Origin: Arbacia lixula
Lineage: Eukaryota > Echinodermata > Echinoidea > Arbacioida > Arbaciidae
Reading direction: 5' to 3'
Assembly (NCBI GenBank): GCA_963669155.1
Contig: OZ022596.1
Coordinates: forward strand, 1,896,288 to 1,960,287
DNA: 64,000 bases
The notes under the pieces are model-generated. The model worked only from the letters and a program-made list of their open reading frames with translations, was not told the DNA's origin and did not search any database. Of this stretch, positions 10,299 through 21,023 are shown piece after piece. Within the stretch, counting starts at the first letter, position 1; every line of letters starts with the position of its first letter. Made by a program: the position numbers and the translations under genes.

Positions 10299-13200
10299 AT
10301 GGCGAGTTTGCAACCCCCGCCATCATTTTTGCCTACTCCCGGTACTCCTACCATTCCCTGGAAACAATGGAAAGGATTGTTTGAGAACTTTCTTCTGGCC
10401 GGTGGTGCAAGCAAATACAGCGATGATCGCCGCCGTGCTATGCTACTTCATTGCCTAGGCCCCGAAGGCCAACGTGTGTTTCATACGCTACCTCCAAGTT
10501 CCAGTTCTACATCCGGGGATGCGGACGGTGATGCTTCACTGTCGAGCGATTCGCCGTGTACATACGACGAAGCACTGAAACGTTTGGACATTCATTTTAC
10601 GCCTGCCGTGAATGTTGTCGCTGAACGATATCGGTTTCGACAACGGGGACAAGGACATGATGAACCCGTGGATGATTACATTAGCGCACTTCGTGCATTA
10701 TCAGTTAACTGTGAATTCGGGAATTTGCGTGATGAGTTCATTCGCGATCAGCTTGTTGAAAAAACGAATTGCGGACGCATTCGAGAAAGACTACTTACAG
10801 TCACCGAGCCGAAGCTTACACTTTCTACTGCTGTTACAATCGCACGTCAAATGGAGTCTGCTGCAAGGGAAAATCGTGCTTTGGATGCTTCTTCTAACCC
10901 TGTAAATGCTATGAAGTTCAATTCAACTCATCAGAAGCGCCCATACAAACCTGCTCCACGGAAAAATAAGCAGGAAAACATGCAACACAGCAAAACTGTG
11001 AGTAAAAACACTCGTACTTCTGACAGTGTTATGTGCTATCGTTGTGGTGATAAAGGCCATAAAGCCAATGACAAAACATGCAGAGCAAAGGATGCACGTT
11101 GTTCTTCATGCAATAAAGTTGGACACTTTGCTCGTGTTTGTAGATCTACAAAGCCTAAGGTGAATTTTGTGACTGAGACTGAACAAGATGATACTGATCA
11201 TGATCATGCTGCACATGAATCAGTACAAATTCTAAACATTTCTGCAAACAATATCAAATGTACTGTGAATGTGAATCATGCACCTGTGGAAATGATTTTT
11301 GATACTGGATCACCAGTTACATTGATACCAGTTGATGTGTTTGACAAACATTACTGTCGTGATGCACTGATTCCCCCACGTTCAGGGGTACAGCTGACTA
11401 CATACTTACATGAACCTATTCCAATAATAGGGATGTTTCCAGCTCGTGTTTCGCATGATAGCAGTACGACGTGTGAAGCCTTACTGTATGTTGTTGAACG
11501 AGGAAGTTGCATACTGGGACGTGACTTGATTACTGCTTTGCGGTTGACACTTCAGGACAATGTCGTCATGAACATTTCACTTTCCCTGGAATCTGAATTT
11601 CCTGAGCTTTTTCGCGATGGAATAGGACTTGCCAAAGGATATGCACACCGCATCAAGACAAAACCAGTTCCTCCTGTCCAACACAAACTACGACGCCTAC
11701 CATTCGCAATTCGCGATAAAGTATCAGCTGAACTGGAACGCCTCATAGAAGCTGATATTATCGAACCTGTTGATGCTAGCGAGTGGATATCACCACTGGT
11801 AGTTGTCCACAAAAAGAATGGGGATATTCGGTTGTGCGTTGATCTCCGTAACGTCAACGAAGCCATCGTCGAGGACAAGTTCCCGCTACCCCATATTGAT
11901 GAACTGCTCTCCGAAATGAGGGGTTCAACAGTGTTTACCACCCTGGATCTCACGAACGCTTACCATCAACTCTTGCTACACGAGGACTCGCGTCACCTCA
12001 CGACGTTTATCACACACAAGGGACTGTTCAGGTTTAAACGTGTGTGTTTTGGCTTGTCGTCGGCTCCTTCGGCATTTCAGAGACTTATGGCTTCTATCCT
12101 TGCAGGGCTGGATGGAGTCCAGTGCTATCTGGATGATATTATCATCCATGGAGACACGCAGGAAGCCCATGATACAAACTTACGTGCAGTTCTTCTCCGC
12201 CTACAGAGTGTTGGCTTAACACTCAACCTCCAGAAATGCCACTTCAACCTGCATGAGATCAATTACCTCGGGCATGTCATTTCTGCCAAAGGACTACAGC
12301 CCAACGAAGCTCACGTGAATGCCATACGCAATGCTCCTGTTCCAGGTGATGCTGCTGCCTTACGTTCCTTCATAGGACTTGCATCGTACTATGCCAAGTT
12401 CTTGCCCAGTTTTTCCACCATCACTGCACCCCTACGGGAACTGACGAGAAAGGATACCCCTTTTGTATGGACTGATGCTGCTGATCACGCGTTCCACAAA
12501 ATCAAGGAGTTGATTTTGCATTGCGCTACACTACAGTTGTTTGATCCTGATCTTCCAGTGATCATCTCAACAGACGCTTCAGACTACGGTCTAGGAGCCA
12601 TTCTTCTTCAAGTGAAAGATGGTGAGGAAGTTCCTATTGCTTTTGCTTCGCGTACGCTCACACCAGCGGAACGAAACTACTCAGTGGGTGAGAAGGAAGC
12701 TCTGTCGTGCGTCTGGGCGTGTGAAAAGTGGTTCCAGTATGTCTGGGGAAGACATTTTGTTCTTCGCACAGATCACCAGGCCTTAACCACATTACTCTCT
12801 TCGAAAGGGTCTGGACGACAGTCTATGCGCATTGCTCGTTGGTCTACTCGTTTACTACGCTTCAACTACACTGTCGAGTACTATCCAGGCCTACACAACT
12901 ATGCAGCGGACGCGTTATCGCGATTACCTCAGCCTGCGGATGATGTCATCGAGGATGATGACCAGGAAGTTGTCATACAGAGCATTTTCGCGGACGCGAC
13001 GATTTCCAAGTCAGAGCTCCAAACCGCGACGGCTTCTGATCCTGTTCTTCAAAGCGTGATCAAGAAAATTTCGCGTGGATGGTCAAAGGACGCGAGCAAG
13101 GATGATTCCCTGAAAGCGTTCTACATGGTTCGCGATGAGCTGGCCGTCATCGACAACTGCATATTTCGCGGTGATAGGATGGTTATTCCGCCATCATGCC

Positions 13201-14273
13201 AAGCAGTGTTGATTTCTTGTGCTCATTCTGCCCATCAAGGAATTGTTCATACGAAACAGCGGCTTCGCGATCTCTATTGGTGGCCATGCATGGATCGCAT
13301 GGTGGAGGATGCCATTCACCATTGTAGTGCATGCCAGTCAAGTGATAAAGTTGCACATACGCGTAACACTCCTCTACAAAGTGTTCCACTTCCAGATGGT
13401 CCCTGGCAGAAGATAGGGATAGACATAACTGGCCCATTTAACACTAACAAACCTGCATACAAATATGCTATTGTGGCCATAGACTACTACTCCAAATGGC
13501 CTGAAATTGCTTTTGTGTCTGAAGTTACTTCGCGTACTGTGATTACATTTCTCACACAATTGTTTGCTAGGGAAGGTCTCCCTTCAGAAATTGTCACTGA
13601 CAATGGGGTTCAATTTGTGTCAAGTGAGTTCGAAGAGTTCCTTAAACAATTGGGTATTTCCCATTGTAAGGCATCGCTCTACTACCCTCGTGCAAATGGG
13701 GAGGTTGAGCGTTGGAACAGAGTACTAAAACAGACTTTGCAAATTGCTACATCCCAAGGGAGAGATTGGAAGGAAGCAACCCTTGAGTTGTTAATGGCCT
13801 ACCGTTCTACCCCACACCAAACTACTGGTAAATCCCCTGCAGAATTGCTACACGGTCGACCCATGGTCACGCCATTACACATTCGAAGTGCCAATGATGG
13901 CAAAGGGCGTGTACAGGGTGATGTCGAAATGCGCAAGCGCGTCAATACAAAGCAACAAAAAGCGCGCGTGTACACAGACAAGGTGAGGGGTGCTTCCATT
14001 CCAAAGTTCAAAATTGGTGACAAAGTCAGGGCGAAAAGGGTCAAAAAAGTGAATGACTCTAGATTTGAGGCTCCCCAAAAGATAGTTGGACAAAAAGGAC
14101 CTTACACATTTGTGTTACAAGATGGACGTGTATGGAATGCCTCAAAATTGACCCTACATAGAGACTGTAAAGACAATAACATGTCACATGACGTAAATGT
14201 GCAGACTGGAGGCCAAAGATCAAAACGTGATAAAAGGGCACCAGTCTGGACACGTGATCATATGTTGTATTGA
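10299..14273 (+). CDS. gag-pol: Gag-pol polyprotein of the Gypsy/Ty3 element
   Basis: A single 1324-codon frame. The first ATG is at 10299; reading four codons further upstream would need a TTG start. Order of domains: a Gag-like N-terminal region (about 1-230); two zinc knuckles (about 246-285: CYRCGDKGHKANDKTC, a CX2CX4HX6C variant, then CSSCNKVGHFARVC); a retroviral-type aspartic protease with DTGSP near residue 335; reverse transcriptase with YLDD near 610; RNase H with STDAS near 757; integrase with an HHCC zinc-binding region (about 975-1016) and the D,D,E core (GIDITG near 1041, VTDNG near 1100, NGEVERWN near 1136). All catalytic motifs are intact and there is no frameshift between gag and pol. 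Two zinc knuckles fit the Mag-type branch of Ty3/Gypsy elements, but the branch is inferred. No env frame follows. Confidence 0.97.
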   Translation: MASLQPPPSFLPTPGTPTIPWKQWKGLFENFLLAGGASKYSDDRRRAMLLHCLGPEGQRVFHTLPPSSSSTSGDADGDASLSSDSPCTYDEALKRLDIHFTPAVNVVAERYRFRQRGQGHDEPVDDYISALRALSVNCEFGNLRDEFIRDQLVEKTNCGRIRERLLTVTEPKLTLSTAVTIARQMESAARENRALDASSNPVNAMKFNSTHQKRPYKPAPRKNKQENMQHSKTVSKNTRTSDSVMCYRCGDKGHKANDKTCRAKDARCSSCNKVGHFARVCRSTKPKVNFVTETEQDDTDHDHAAHESVQILNISANNIKCTVNVNHAPVEMIFDTGSPVTLIPVDVFDKHYCRDALIPPRSGVQLTTYLHEPIPIIGMFPARVSHDSSTTCEALLYVVERGSCILGRDLITALRLTLQDNVVMNISLSLESEFPELFRDGIGLAKGYAHRIKTKPVPPVQHKLRRLPFAIRDKVSAELERLIEADIIEPVDASEWISPLVVVHKKNGDIRLCVDLRNVNEAIVEDKFPLPHIDELLSEMRGSTVFTTLDLTNAYHQLLLHEDSRHLTTFITHKGLFRFKRVCFGLSSAPSAFQRLMASILAGLDGVQCYLDDIIIHGDTQEAHDTNLRAVLLRLQSVGLTLNLQKCHFNLHEINYLGHVISAKGLQPNEAHVNAIRNAPVPGDAAALRSFIGLASYYAKFLPSFSTITAPLRELTRKDTPFVWTDAADHAFHKIKELILHCATLQLFDPDLPVIISTDASDYGLGAILLQVKDGEEVPIAFASRTLTPAERNYSVGEKEALSCVWACEKWFQYVWGRHFVLRTDHQALTTLLSSKGSGRQSMRIARWSTRLLRFNYTVEYYPGLHNYAADALSRLPQPADDVIEDDDQEVVIQSIFADATISKSELQTATASDPVLQSVIKKISRGWSKDASKDDSLKAFYMVRDELAVIDNCIFRGDRMVIPPSCQAVLISCAHSAHQGIVHTKQRLRDLYWWPCMDRMVEDAIHHCSACQSSDKVAHTRNTPLQSVPLPDGPWQKIGIDITGPFNTNKPAYKYAIVAIDYYSKWPEIAFVSEVTSRTVITFLTQLFAREGLPSEIVTDNGVQFVSSEFEEFLKQLGISHCKASLYYPRANGEVERWNRVLKQTLQIATSQGRDWKEATLELLMAYRSTPHQTTGKSPAELLHGRPMVTPLHIRSANDGKGRVQGDVEMRKRVNTKQQKARVYTDKVRGASIPKFKIGDKVRAKRVKKVNDSRFEAPQKIVGQKGPYTFVLQDGRVWNASKLTLHRDCKDNNMSHDVNVQTGGQRSKRDKRAPVWTRDHMLY

Positions 14274-14276
14274 GTT

Positions 14277-15101
14277 GATTGTGCACAATGTGCAGCCCAC
14301 CGTAAATGAGTGTAAAAGTGTTTAAGCTCTTATGGGACATGTATAATTTGGTTCTAAGAAAAAGTATGTTCATTTGTTGTCATGGAAATGAAACAAAGTG
14401 GAAGCTAAGAAGCATGTTACATATACATACATAACTATAATATGTGTACTGTATTACATGATTTTATTAATGTGATTGTGTACAATTAGACAAACTTACA
14501 AATCATTGAAACCAGAGTAAAAACAGATTCATATTTGAATTGAGGTTTTAATAGTACATATGTTTCATGATACATTTCGTACAGCAGACCATTGAGGTTA
14601 CATGGAAATTTATAAGTGCATAATTATAGAATAATTACATGCATAATGTTGTACGCATTATGAGGTCTAAGTGGTGATTAATTTAAAACCCTATTATGAC
14701 TTTGTTTACATTTAAAGTTTCAGCTTAAACATGATGCATACATATATAGAAATGAAACATAAGTTTGTATTTCATAGATGTAATAGTACACATAGTTTGG
14801 CTTCTTTAGGAAAAGCATTATTTACATATCAGGAAACAGGGAACAAGTCTGAAAAGTAAAGAAATTGTTTCATAATTACAACTGTTTACAGGTTGTTTTG
14901 AATATTAACAGTTTTAAGATAAAGGTACATGTATACATCATTACGGTAAGGTATAACAGTATACTTCATTTATATTATATATTTTGGGCTGCTATGCTAT
15001 GCTATGCTATGCTATGCTATGCTATGCAAAAATGGTGAAACATTTTTGGTTAAGTACTTATTACAACAAATATGATAAACCCTTTTTAAGCAGAGGGGAG
15101 A
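14277..15101 (+). other. 3' untranslated part of the Gypsy element
   Basis: AT-rich and without an open frame. It contains the pentanucleotide repeat (GCTAT)n at about 14990-15026 and ends in the polypurine tract GCAGAGGGGAGA at about 15090-15101. Confidence 0.85.
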
Positions 15102-15278
15102 TGTTGTGTTCTCTACATTATAATTACACTAGAGTCTGAAATGAAGACTAATGATGTTTACGTGACATGAGCATGCTTGCTCGTGGTTCAGCAAGATGGC
15201 ACCTGATTAAAGTACATAACGTTACTACGGTCTCCGGACTATTTCATTCATGTCATATTTCCGGGAGTAGATACAACA
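15102..15278 (+). repeat. 3' LTR of the Gypsy element
   Basis: 177 bp, same sequence as the 5' LTR, and followed by the second CTGGT target copy. Confidence 0.97.
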
Positions 15279-15283
15279 CTGGT

Positions 15284-15369
15284 TTACCATGATATGCAAT
15301 TGATACGAAGAGCTCAGTACAGAGAACTGTGTGGCACTCCATGATCGCCTACGTCACACGACAAAGCAC

Positions 15370-15407
<38 letters not shown>

Positions 15408-17438
15408 TATATCAAGCAGTCATATTAACATAAGATAGCTTGGACAGACCACAAGGCAAATCATGATCGTTGAATTATTTCACGAAAAGTTAAATTGCAT
15501 GCATGAATACTTTTGAACAAAGAATGATACGACCTCTCTTAACCCTAATACTACCGGGGTATTTCAAAGCATGTTAGGGTGGGGGGGGGGGGGGGGGGAG
15601 GGCATTATGGCCATGGGCCGCCCGATTCCCTCATTTTTTTTTTATAAGGGTCAAGAATTATGTACTCTACCAGTTGTATAGCTAAATATACGAAAGTGCC
15701 TTTATGTTTTTAATTCAATAATGTATGCTCATTTATGCAAGAAATCACTAGATAAAGCCTTAGGAATATCAATTTCTGGTACAGATATCTTTAAAAAATC
15801 CCTCAATTCCCGAAAAAAGGATAGGTTGTGGTAATTATTTCTTACGTATTTCATTGTTTTTCGTCAAGCGCATTTTGCGATTTGGGTGTAAGTGTGCGTG
15901 AATGTGGGTGTATGTGGGTTTGTGTGTGTTGTAATTATTTACACTTCCTATAAGAAAAGTATTTACATAAAATGGGAAATCTCCTGCATGATTTTGTCTA
16001 TATGGTTGTGCTCAGTCATATAGAGAAATAGCGAAATTTCAGTTACATGTGTCTGGTAAACGTAATCTGGTATTTGCACGGTAGGTCCGATCGTCATAAA
16101 TTTGGTATCAAAATGCGCGAAAAGGATCAGAAAAAAAATCGTGTTCGTTTCGAAATATTGAGGTGTTCGGAAGTACCGACAAATAAATGACGGGTGGTGG
16201 GGGACTAATGCACCCCCGTGAGTATTAGGATTAAAGGATTATGTGAAGCACGTTGAATTCTCAATACTGCACATATAAGGGAAAGTCGTCCCATGATGTA
16301 TTAGTGTAAGAGACCGGCGGCATGGATCATTCTTCAACACATAGCCCCGTCACACACACGCCTGAGTTGCAAGTAATAGCATGTGAAGTGCACAGTATTG
16401 ATGCAAGAACACGACATGGAATTCATTCTCTATAAGAAGCAGAATAATTGTGGTTGTATTTAATTGAGGAAAGCAATGTTTGAGCAAACTATTTCTCTCT
16501 CAAATGACATTCTATTGCATGTGAATCTCCAACGATATAAGCTATCCATCATGTACTGTACATTGTATATCTATATATTCATGTTATCAGAATCAGTGTC
16601 GGCGTGTGTGAAATATCTAATTGGTGATTCAAATGGCCTAGCTTCTTTGCATTGTAGAGTGTACAGCTCGGTTTTTCTTGATTTCCCCCGAGATGTTCCT
16701 TCACATATACATAAATGATTCTCTCTGCTTGTGATCTGCGTCGGGTTTCACTGAAACTCAATGCGTCGGACGCAAGGACGACGCAGGGAAGGATTGTAGA
16801 AGTTTGCAAGCAAGCTACCAACTCCAGGTAGAAAAACACGGACGGCCGGTTGTGACCATGGCATAAGGCATCCTAGTATAAATGTTCTTATCTTTTAAAG
16901 GATGAATAAATAAGAACTTAATTAGTTATATTTCTAAGCGTTTAATAAAGACAGCATTATAAAAGAACAGGTATGTATTTTTAATTTTTAGTTCTTGAAA
17001 TAAAATGTATGTTTGTCACATCCCACCTAATATCCCTCATTCTCATTTTCAATTTTATATTGTAATAAATTATTTCACTTTCTTACTCTGATTTTAGTTG
17101 TATTTTTGTGGGGGGGGGGGGGGGCAGCCAGCAAATAATATGTAAGAAAACAACATGACATTTTTTATATTCAGGAGAGTTTTTGTCGACAATTGCCAAA
17201 GTGTCGCATCACTGTTTGAATTGAGTTTTGATTAGGACAATTCTCTGCATCCACAATACAGTGTATAGATATTTGAATGTTTCCTTCATCAAAACAATGA
17301 GCATTTACATGATTATACATGGACCAGTTTCATCATTACCGTATTGATATATGTCATGAATTTGAAAATGTTGATGCATTCAAGAATAAAAAATATATTT
17401 GTGGGGAAAATAAGCAACCGTCTACGTCTGCTTATCTG
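15284..17438. other. Intergenic sequence with simple repeats
   Basis: Contains (GA)n at 15372-15405, a poly-G tract at about 15580-15598, GT-rich sequence near 15895-15930, and a poly-G run near 17108-17124. No gene recognised. Short open frames here have no family signature. Confidence 0.55.
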
Positions 17439-17672
17439 AATATGGAGTACCGAAGTGTGACGCCATTTGAGCATTATTGTTAAGACAAATGGCTCTAAAC
17501 AATACGGGCAGAACAAGCAGCGGTGATTACAACGGGGAATGTAATTGAGAATGCCGGACACTAGCCCGGTATACAGTATCGGACAGGTAAACCTCTCAGT
17601 TGAGTGAGTTTGTTTAGAGCCAATTTGTCTTGACAACATGTTCATATGACGACACCACTTCGGTACTCTATA
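17439..17672. repeat. Foldback MITE-like element, about 60-bp terminal inverted repeats
   Basis: The left end ATATGGAGTACCGAAGTG and the inner GACAAATGGCTCTAAAC are the inverted complements of the right-hand GTTTAGAGCCAATTTGTC and CACTTCGGTACTCTATAT. There is a spacer of about 100 bp and no coding region. Confidence 0.85.
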
Positions 17673-17719
17673 TGAACGAATGCTTGCATCGGAAGAGAAA
17701 AAAACAACGAAGATGGCTT

Positions 17720-17825
17720 TAGAGAAACAGAGGGGGGGGGGGTAGAGAGAGAAAAAGAGAGGAGGAGGGAGAGAGAGAGGTGGAGAGAGAGGAGGTTGGG
17801 AGAGAGAGAGACGGAGAGAAAAGCG
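17720..17825. repeat. GA-rich simple sequence
   Basis: Mixed GAGA and GGGAG runs. The long minus-strand Ser/Leu/Pro-rich frame across it is a repeat artefact. Confidence 0.8.
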
Positions 17826-18114
17826 AGCGCCATGGAAAAGTAGTAACATTTATCAATTATCTCACAGCATAGAAGATGTCATATCATAGTTCACGTTACT
17901 GCAAGATTGTATCAGATTTATAGGGCTCTCGGGTCACTTTCAGGATACATTTGGGCAACAAATCCCCCCTCCCCCATGTGATTTTTTTTTTTCATAAATT
18001 GCACATTTCCTTATATCAAAAAGAAAATTACCTAAGTAATAGATAGAAACTTGTTGATAATCTGCAAGTATATATGTTTAATACTCTATGAAAACGTACC
18101 AACATCAGCAATCG

Positions 18115-18645
18115 GTCTGTTGGCTCAGTTGGTAGAGCGTCAGACTGATAACCTGAGGGTCATGAGTTCGATTCCTGACATAGATGCTCTTTTGGTTTTT
18201 TTCTCGTTGATTTGAAGCGAATAGTCTATACGCTAAAATCACCAAGCAAAACCACCGACGTCTTATAGCCTAGTGGTAGGGTAAGCGCCGGGACTACCTC
18301 ACACTCGTGCTAGCGAGCACGGGTTCGAAACCCGCTAACTCCAAGGTTGCAAAGCCAAGGTTCAAGGATTGTCGGATGGCCCGGCAAAGGCATTGGGATC
18401 GCCCTTGTTCCTCCCCTAAAGAGTTAGAGTCTATAGTTCTTATAGGCTATAGTTTTTAGGAGGTAGGAAGGGATACGCGATGGGCCGGTCGCCATACCAG
18501 AAGGGAACTAATGGTAGTCGGTAAAGGGTGATGAGCCCGAAGTCACGACACCTGAACTCCTGGCAACCATCGCTTAACCTTTTATTTTTTTGTTGTTGAA
18601 CTATTGACTTTAATTGTTGTTTTCCTTCTATCTTTGATGACAACA
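18115..18645 (+). mobile_element. SINE-like element with two tRNA-like modules, copy 1
   Basis: The first tRNA-like module (18118-18178) has TGGCTCAGTTGGTAGAGC (D arm, A box), an anticodon-like loop CTGATAA, and AGTTCGATTCC (B box). Its T stem and acceptor do not pair, so it is not a functional tRNA. A second module (18262-18335) has TAGCCTAGTGGTAG (A box) and GGTTCGAAACC (a canonical B box). A body of about 300 bp follows. The whole array, spacer included, is repeated in reverse at 28567-29082, so both modules belong to one repeat. Confidence 0.75.
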
Positions 18646-18749
18646 ATCATCCAGAGCCTTATCATCTTTGTTGTTCCGTTTTTCATTATTCCATATTCCT
18701 CTTCTTATTACTTTTCTGCCCGTTTTTTTGTCCATTGATTTTCTACACT

Positions 18750-18835
18750 TTCCTGGAGCATGTTGCATATAGGTTTTAAATTCTACCTTACCACCAATGG
18801 TAGCTACCGAGAAAACCTATCTGCAACATGACCCT
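18750..18835. repeat. Degenerate foldback of the family B type
   Basis: GTTGCATATAGGTTTT near the left and AAAACCTATCTGCAAC near the right form inverted ends around a TTACCACCAATGGTAGCTAC core. It resembles the elements at 46573-46726 and 46791-46949. Confidence 0.6.
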
Positions 18836-18867
18836 GATCTCTGATATCATCCAATCTTTCTTATTTG

Positions 18868-19106
18868 CACAGAGTAGAGGGTATCCTCAACCAGCAAGGC
18901 TATCATTCAATCCTACAGCGAAAGGCCTTCCCTTCAGGGAAACGCCTGATCGGAGGAGGGTTCGTTTTCCAGTAGAACAATGACCCAAAGCACACGTCAC
19001 GACTATTCAAAGAATATGCAAAGGCTACTTGAAGAAAACGGAAGAGACACAGGTCCTGGCAATCATGGATTGGCCGCCCCAGTCTACAGATTTCAATCCC
19101 CTTTCT
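18868..19106 (+). pseudogene. Tc1/mariner-like transposase fragment
   Basis: The plus-strand frame reads EGILNQQGYHSILQRKAFPS, then GKRLIGGGFVFQ, a stop (TAG at 18973), and NNDPKHTSRLFKEYA. One frame over it continues VLAIMDWPPQSTDFNP. These match the Tc1 catalytic block FQQDNDPKHTS...DWPxQSPDLNP. The stop replaces the second glutamine of FQQ, a TGA follows the KAT, and there is a frameshift before the last motif. Only the central part of the transposase remains and no terminal repeats were identified. Clearly inactive. Confidence 0.85.
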
Positions 19107-21023
19107 TGTCATTTATGTTTTTGAATAAAAAAAAGAGGTTTCCATACAAGTGAAACACTAAATATCGTTTAATTTTATTTGCGTGTTTGACTTCTAACTA
19201 GGAAAAGGAAAAATAAATGAAGTTACGCATTTAACCCTGTATAATGGTGAAAAGCTCTGGATATCTAGATTACGCCAATGTAATAAAAAGGTTAGCATTT
19301 TGAGAAAATGCCATATTGACTGGTAGGCAGCCATTTAATAGAGTATAACTTTGTTTGAATCAAGGATAAAATGTACATTCTTATATACTATTCACTTTAA
19401 AACGAAACTTAATTGAACTATGCTATGAGCCTGAATATCAATAAAGCCTACCAATTATACACTGAATGCAGGTGTTCCTAAACTTTTGGAGTTCAATGTA
19501 TCTCTCTTACTTTCTCCCCCACTACATATTACTCTTACTTCCTGTCGATCTCCCTATACGGTACACACAGCTGCAATACAAACCTTTCATTTATAGGAAT
19601 TGTGGGCGTTGTACACAAATTTAACAAAAGTTGGCTGAAGAAGACTTAAATGAATGGTTACTTCCAGACTTATATCATCGCTGCTGACATGGATGTCGCA
19701 CCTCGAGAGAAATATAAACACGAACGAGATGGTATCGTCCCATTTGAATGATCAATATAGCTAGAACGATAATATCATTGAGGTATTTAAACTGGTAATA
19801 TTGCTTGTGTGTTATCTATCATGTCTATATTACATACGACGACCATATTAAGTAATCATTCATAATTTCCGAATCAACATTTAACCCTTTGCGTGCTAGA
19901 GAAGTGCCTGCTGAATGTGATTTATGAGTATTCCTTTGGCAAATAGCTATCTGCATTTATTTATTTTTTATCTTAAAACGTGTATCCATACTGAAATTCT
20001 AGGCAGAACAATACTCCAGGCAATGTCTACAGTGTTGCGGACACTAAAAGTGAAACACATAATGAACCTGCAATGTGAGCTTGTAGTACTAGTCCAACAA
20101 ATTCTTCCATGAATGTATCTCATAACTAAAATTGAAAAAAGGGTAAATCGTGTCTAATGGCCGTGAACTGTGATCCAGTACGGATACCAGTCAGCCATCA
20201 AGTTTAATACATTTGTCCCACCAATTGTAATTTAGAAGAAATGATACCACATGGATACCCTCTCTTTCATGTTTAACTTCCTCTTCAATGTCGATCGGCA
20301 ATTAGCTTTCCCATGGGAAAAACATAATGATAGTATGTCAGTACGTCTGTCATCGGGTGCTTGTCACCACGGTGACCGCGCGGTATCCTAGAACGACACG
20401 CCCACAATGCTCTTTAATATCCGGCCATGGACAAACAACCAATGACAACTCTGTGTTAATCGTGATCATCATTATTTCATCTACATATCGTCACCGTGTA
20501 CGGGACCAGTTCATGGTATTATCTCCTGTAGCTTTTAGCAGGTTAATTAATGGGGTATCTCATTTTCCACGCATTGCTTTCATTGGTTTTAGGCCATGCA
20601 ATGTATGTAGGCAAAGTTCTGATCATGGGACCGAGGAACTTGTTATACATTATCAATGCTCGTCTTGCAGCCTCTTCGGTACTATAACTTCAAATTCAGC
20701 AGTTTCAGCGAGGTATTCAACAAGTTCAGTGATACTACACGAGCGCATTGTGTGGATAATAGTTTTTACGGGTATTGAAATAATCGGTGCAACATCTTAT
20801 CAGTTTCGTGTCGTTCGATTCCTTGTTAGGGTGGCATTCTGAAAAACAAGTTGAAGTGCTGGCTGACGTTTCGATTTAAATTCCACTCATTTCGTGTCTG
20901 AGGTTAACTTATTGGCGCTGTTTTTTTTTTTTTAAATCAAATCGGTCTTCGGATTACCATCTGGCTCAGCTAAGACAGTTCAGGATTCCGTTCCTTTCAG
21001 AAGACGACCCCTTGAGTATCAGG
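19107..21023. other. Intergenic sequence and upstream region of the GPCR gene
   Basis: About 1.9 kb of mostly AT-rich DNA. A 171-codon open frame at 20327-20842 has no recognisable domain and is not called. The GPCR promoter should lie in the last part, but no TATA-like element could be assigned. Confidence 0.5.

Larger units (their letters stand above)
10102..15283 (+). mobile_element. Complete Gypsy/Ty3 LTR retrotransposon with target-site duplication
   Basis: Element 10107-15278 is bounded by 177-bp LTRs and flanked by the 5-bp target-site duplication CTGGT (10102-10106 and 15279-15283). It has a primer-binding-site candidate directly after the 5' LTR, a single gag-pol frame, an 824-bp AT-rich untranslated stretch, and a polypurine tract (GCAGAGGGGAGA) directly before the 3' LTR. 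Domain order PR-RT-RNaseH-IN defines the Metaviridae. The two LTRs are identical by eye and the frame is unbroken, so the insertion is recent and may be competent. Confidence 0.97.

Noticed and set aside
18118..18190. tRNA-Ile-like sequence (GAT anticodon)
   Set aside because: A and B boxes are present, but the T stem and acceptor stem do not pair, and the sequence belongs to a repeated SINE unit.
20327..20842. 171-codon open frame upstream of the GPCR
   Set aside because: No domain, no recognisable family, and no codon bias; treated as chance.
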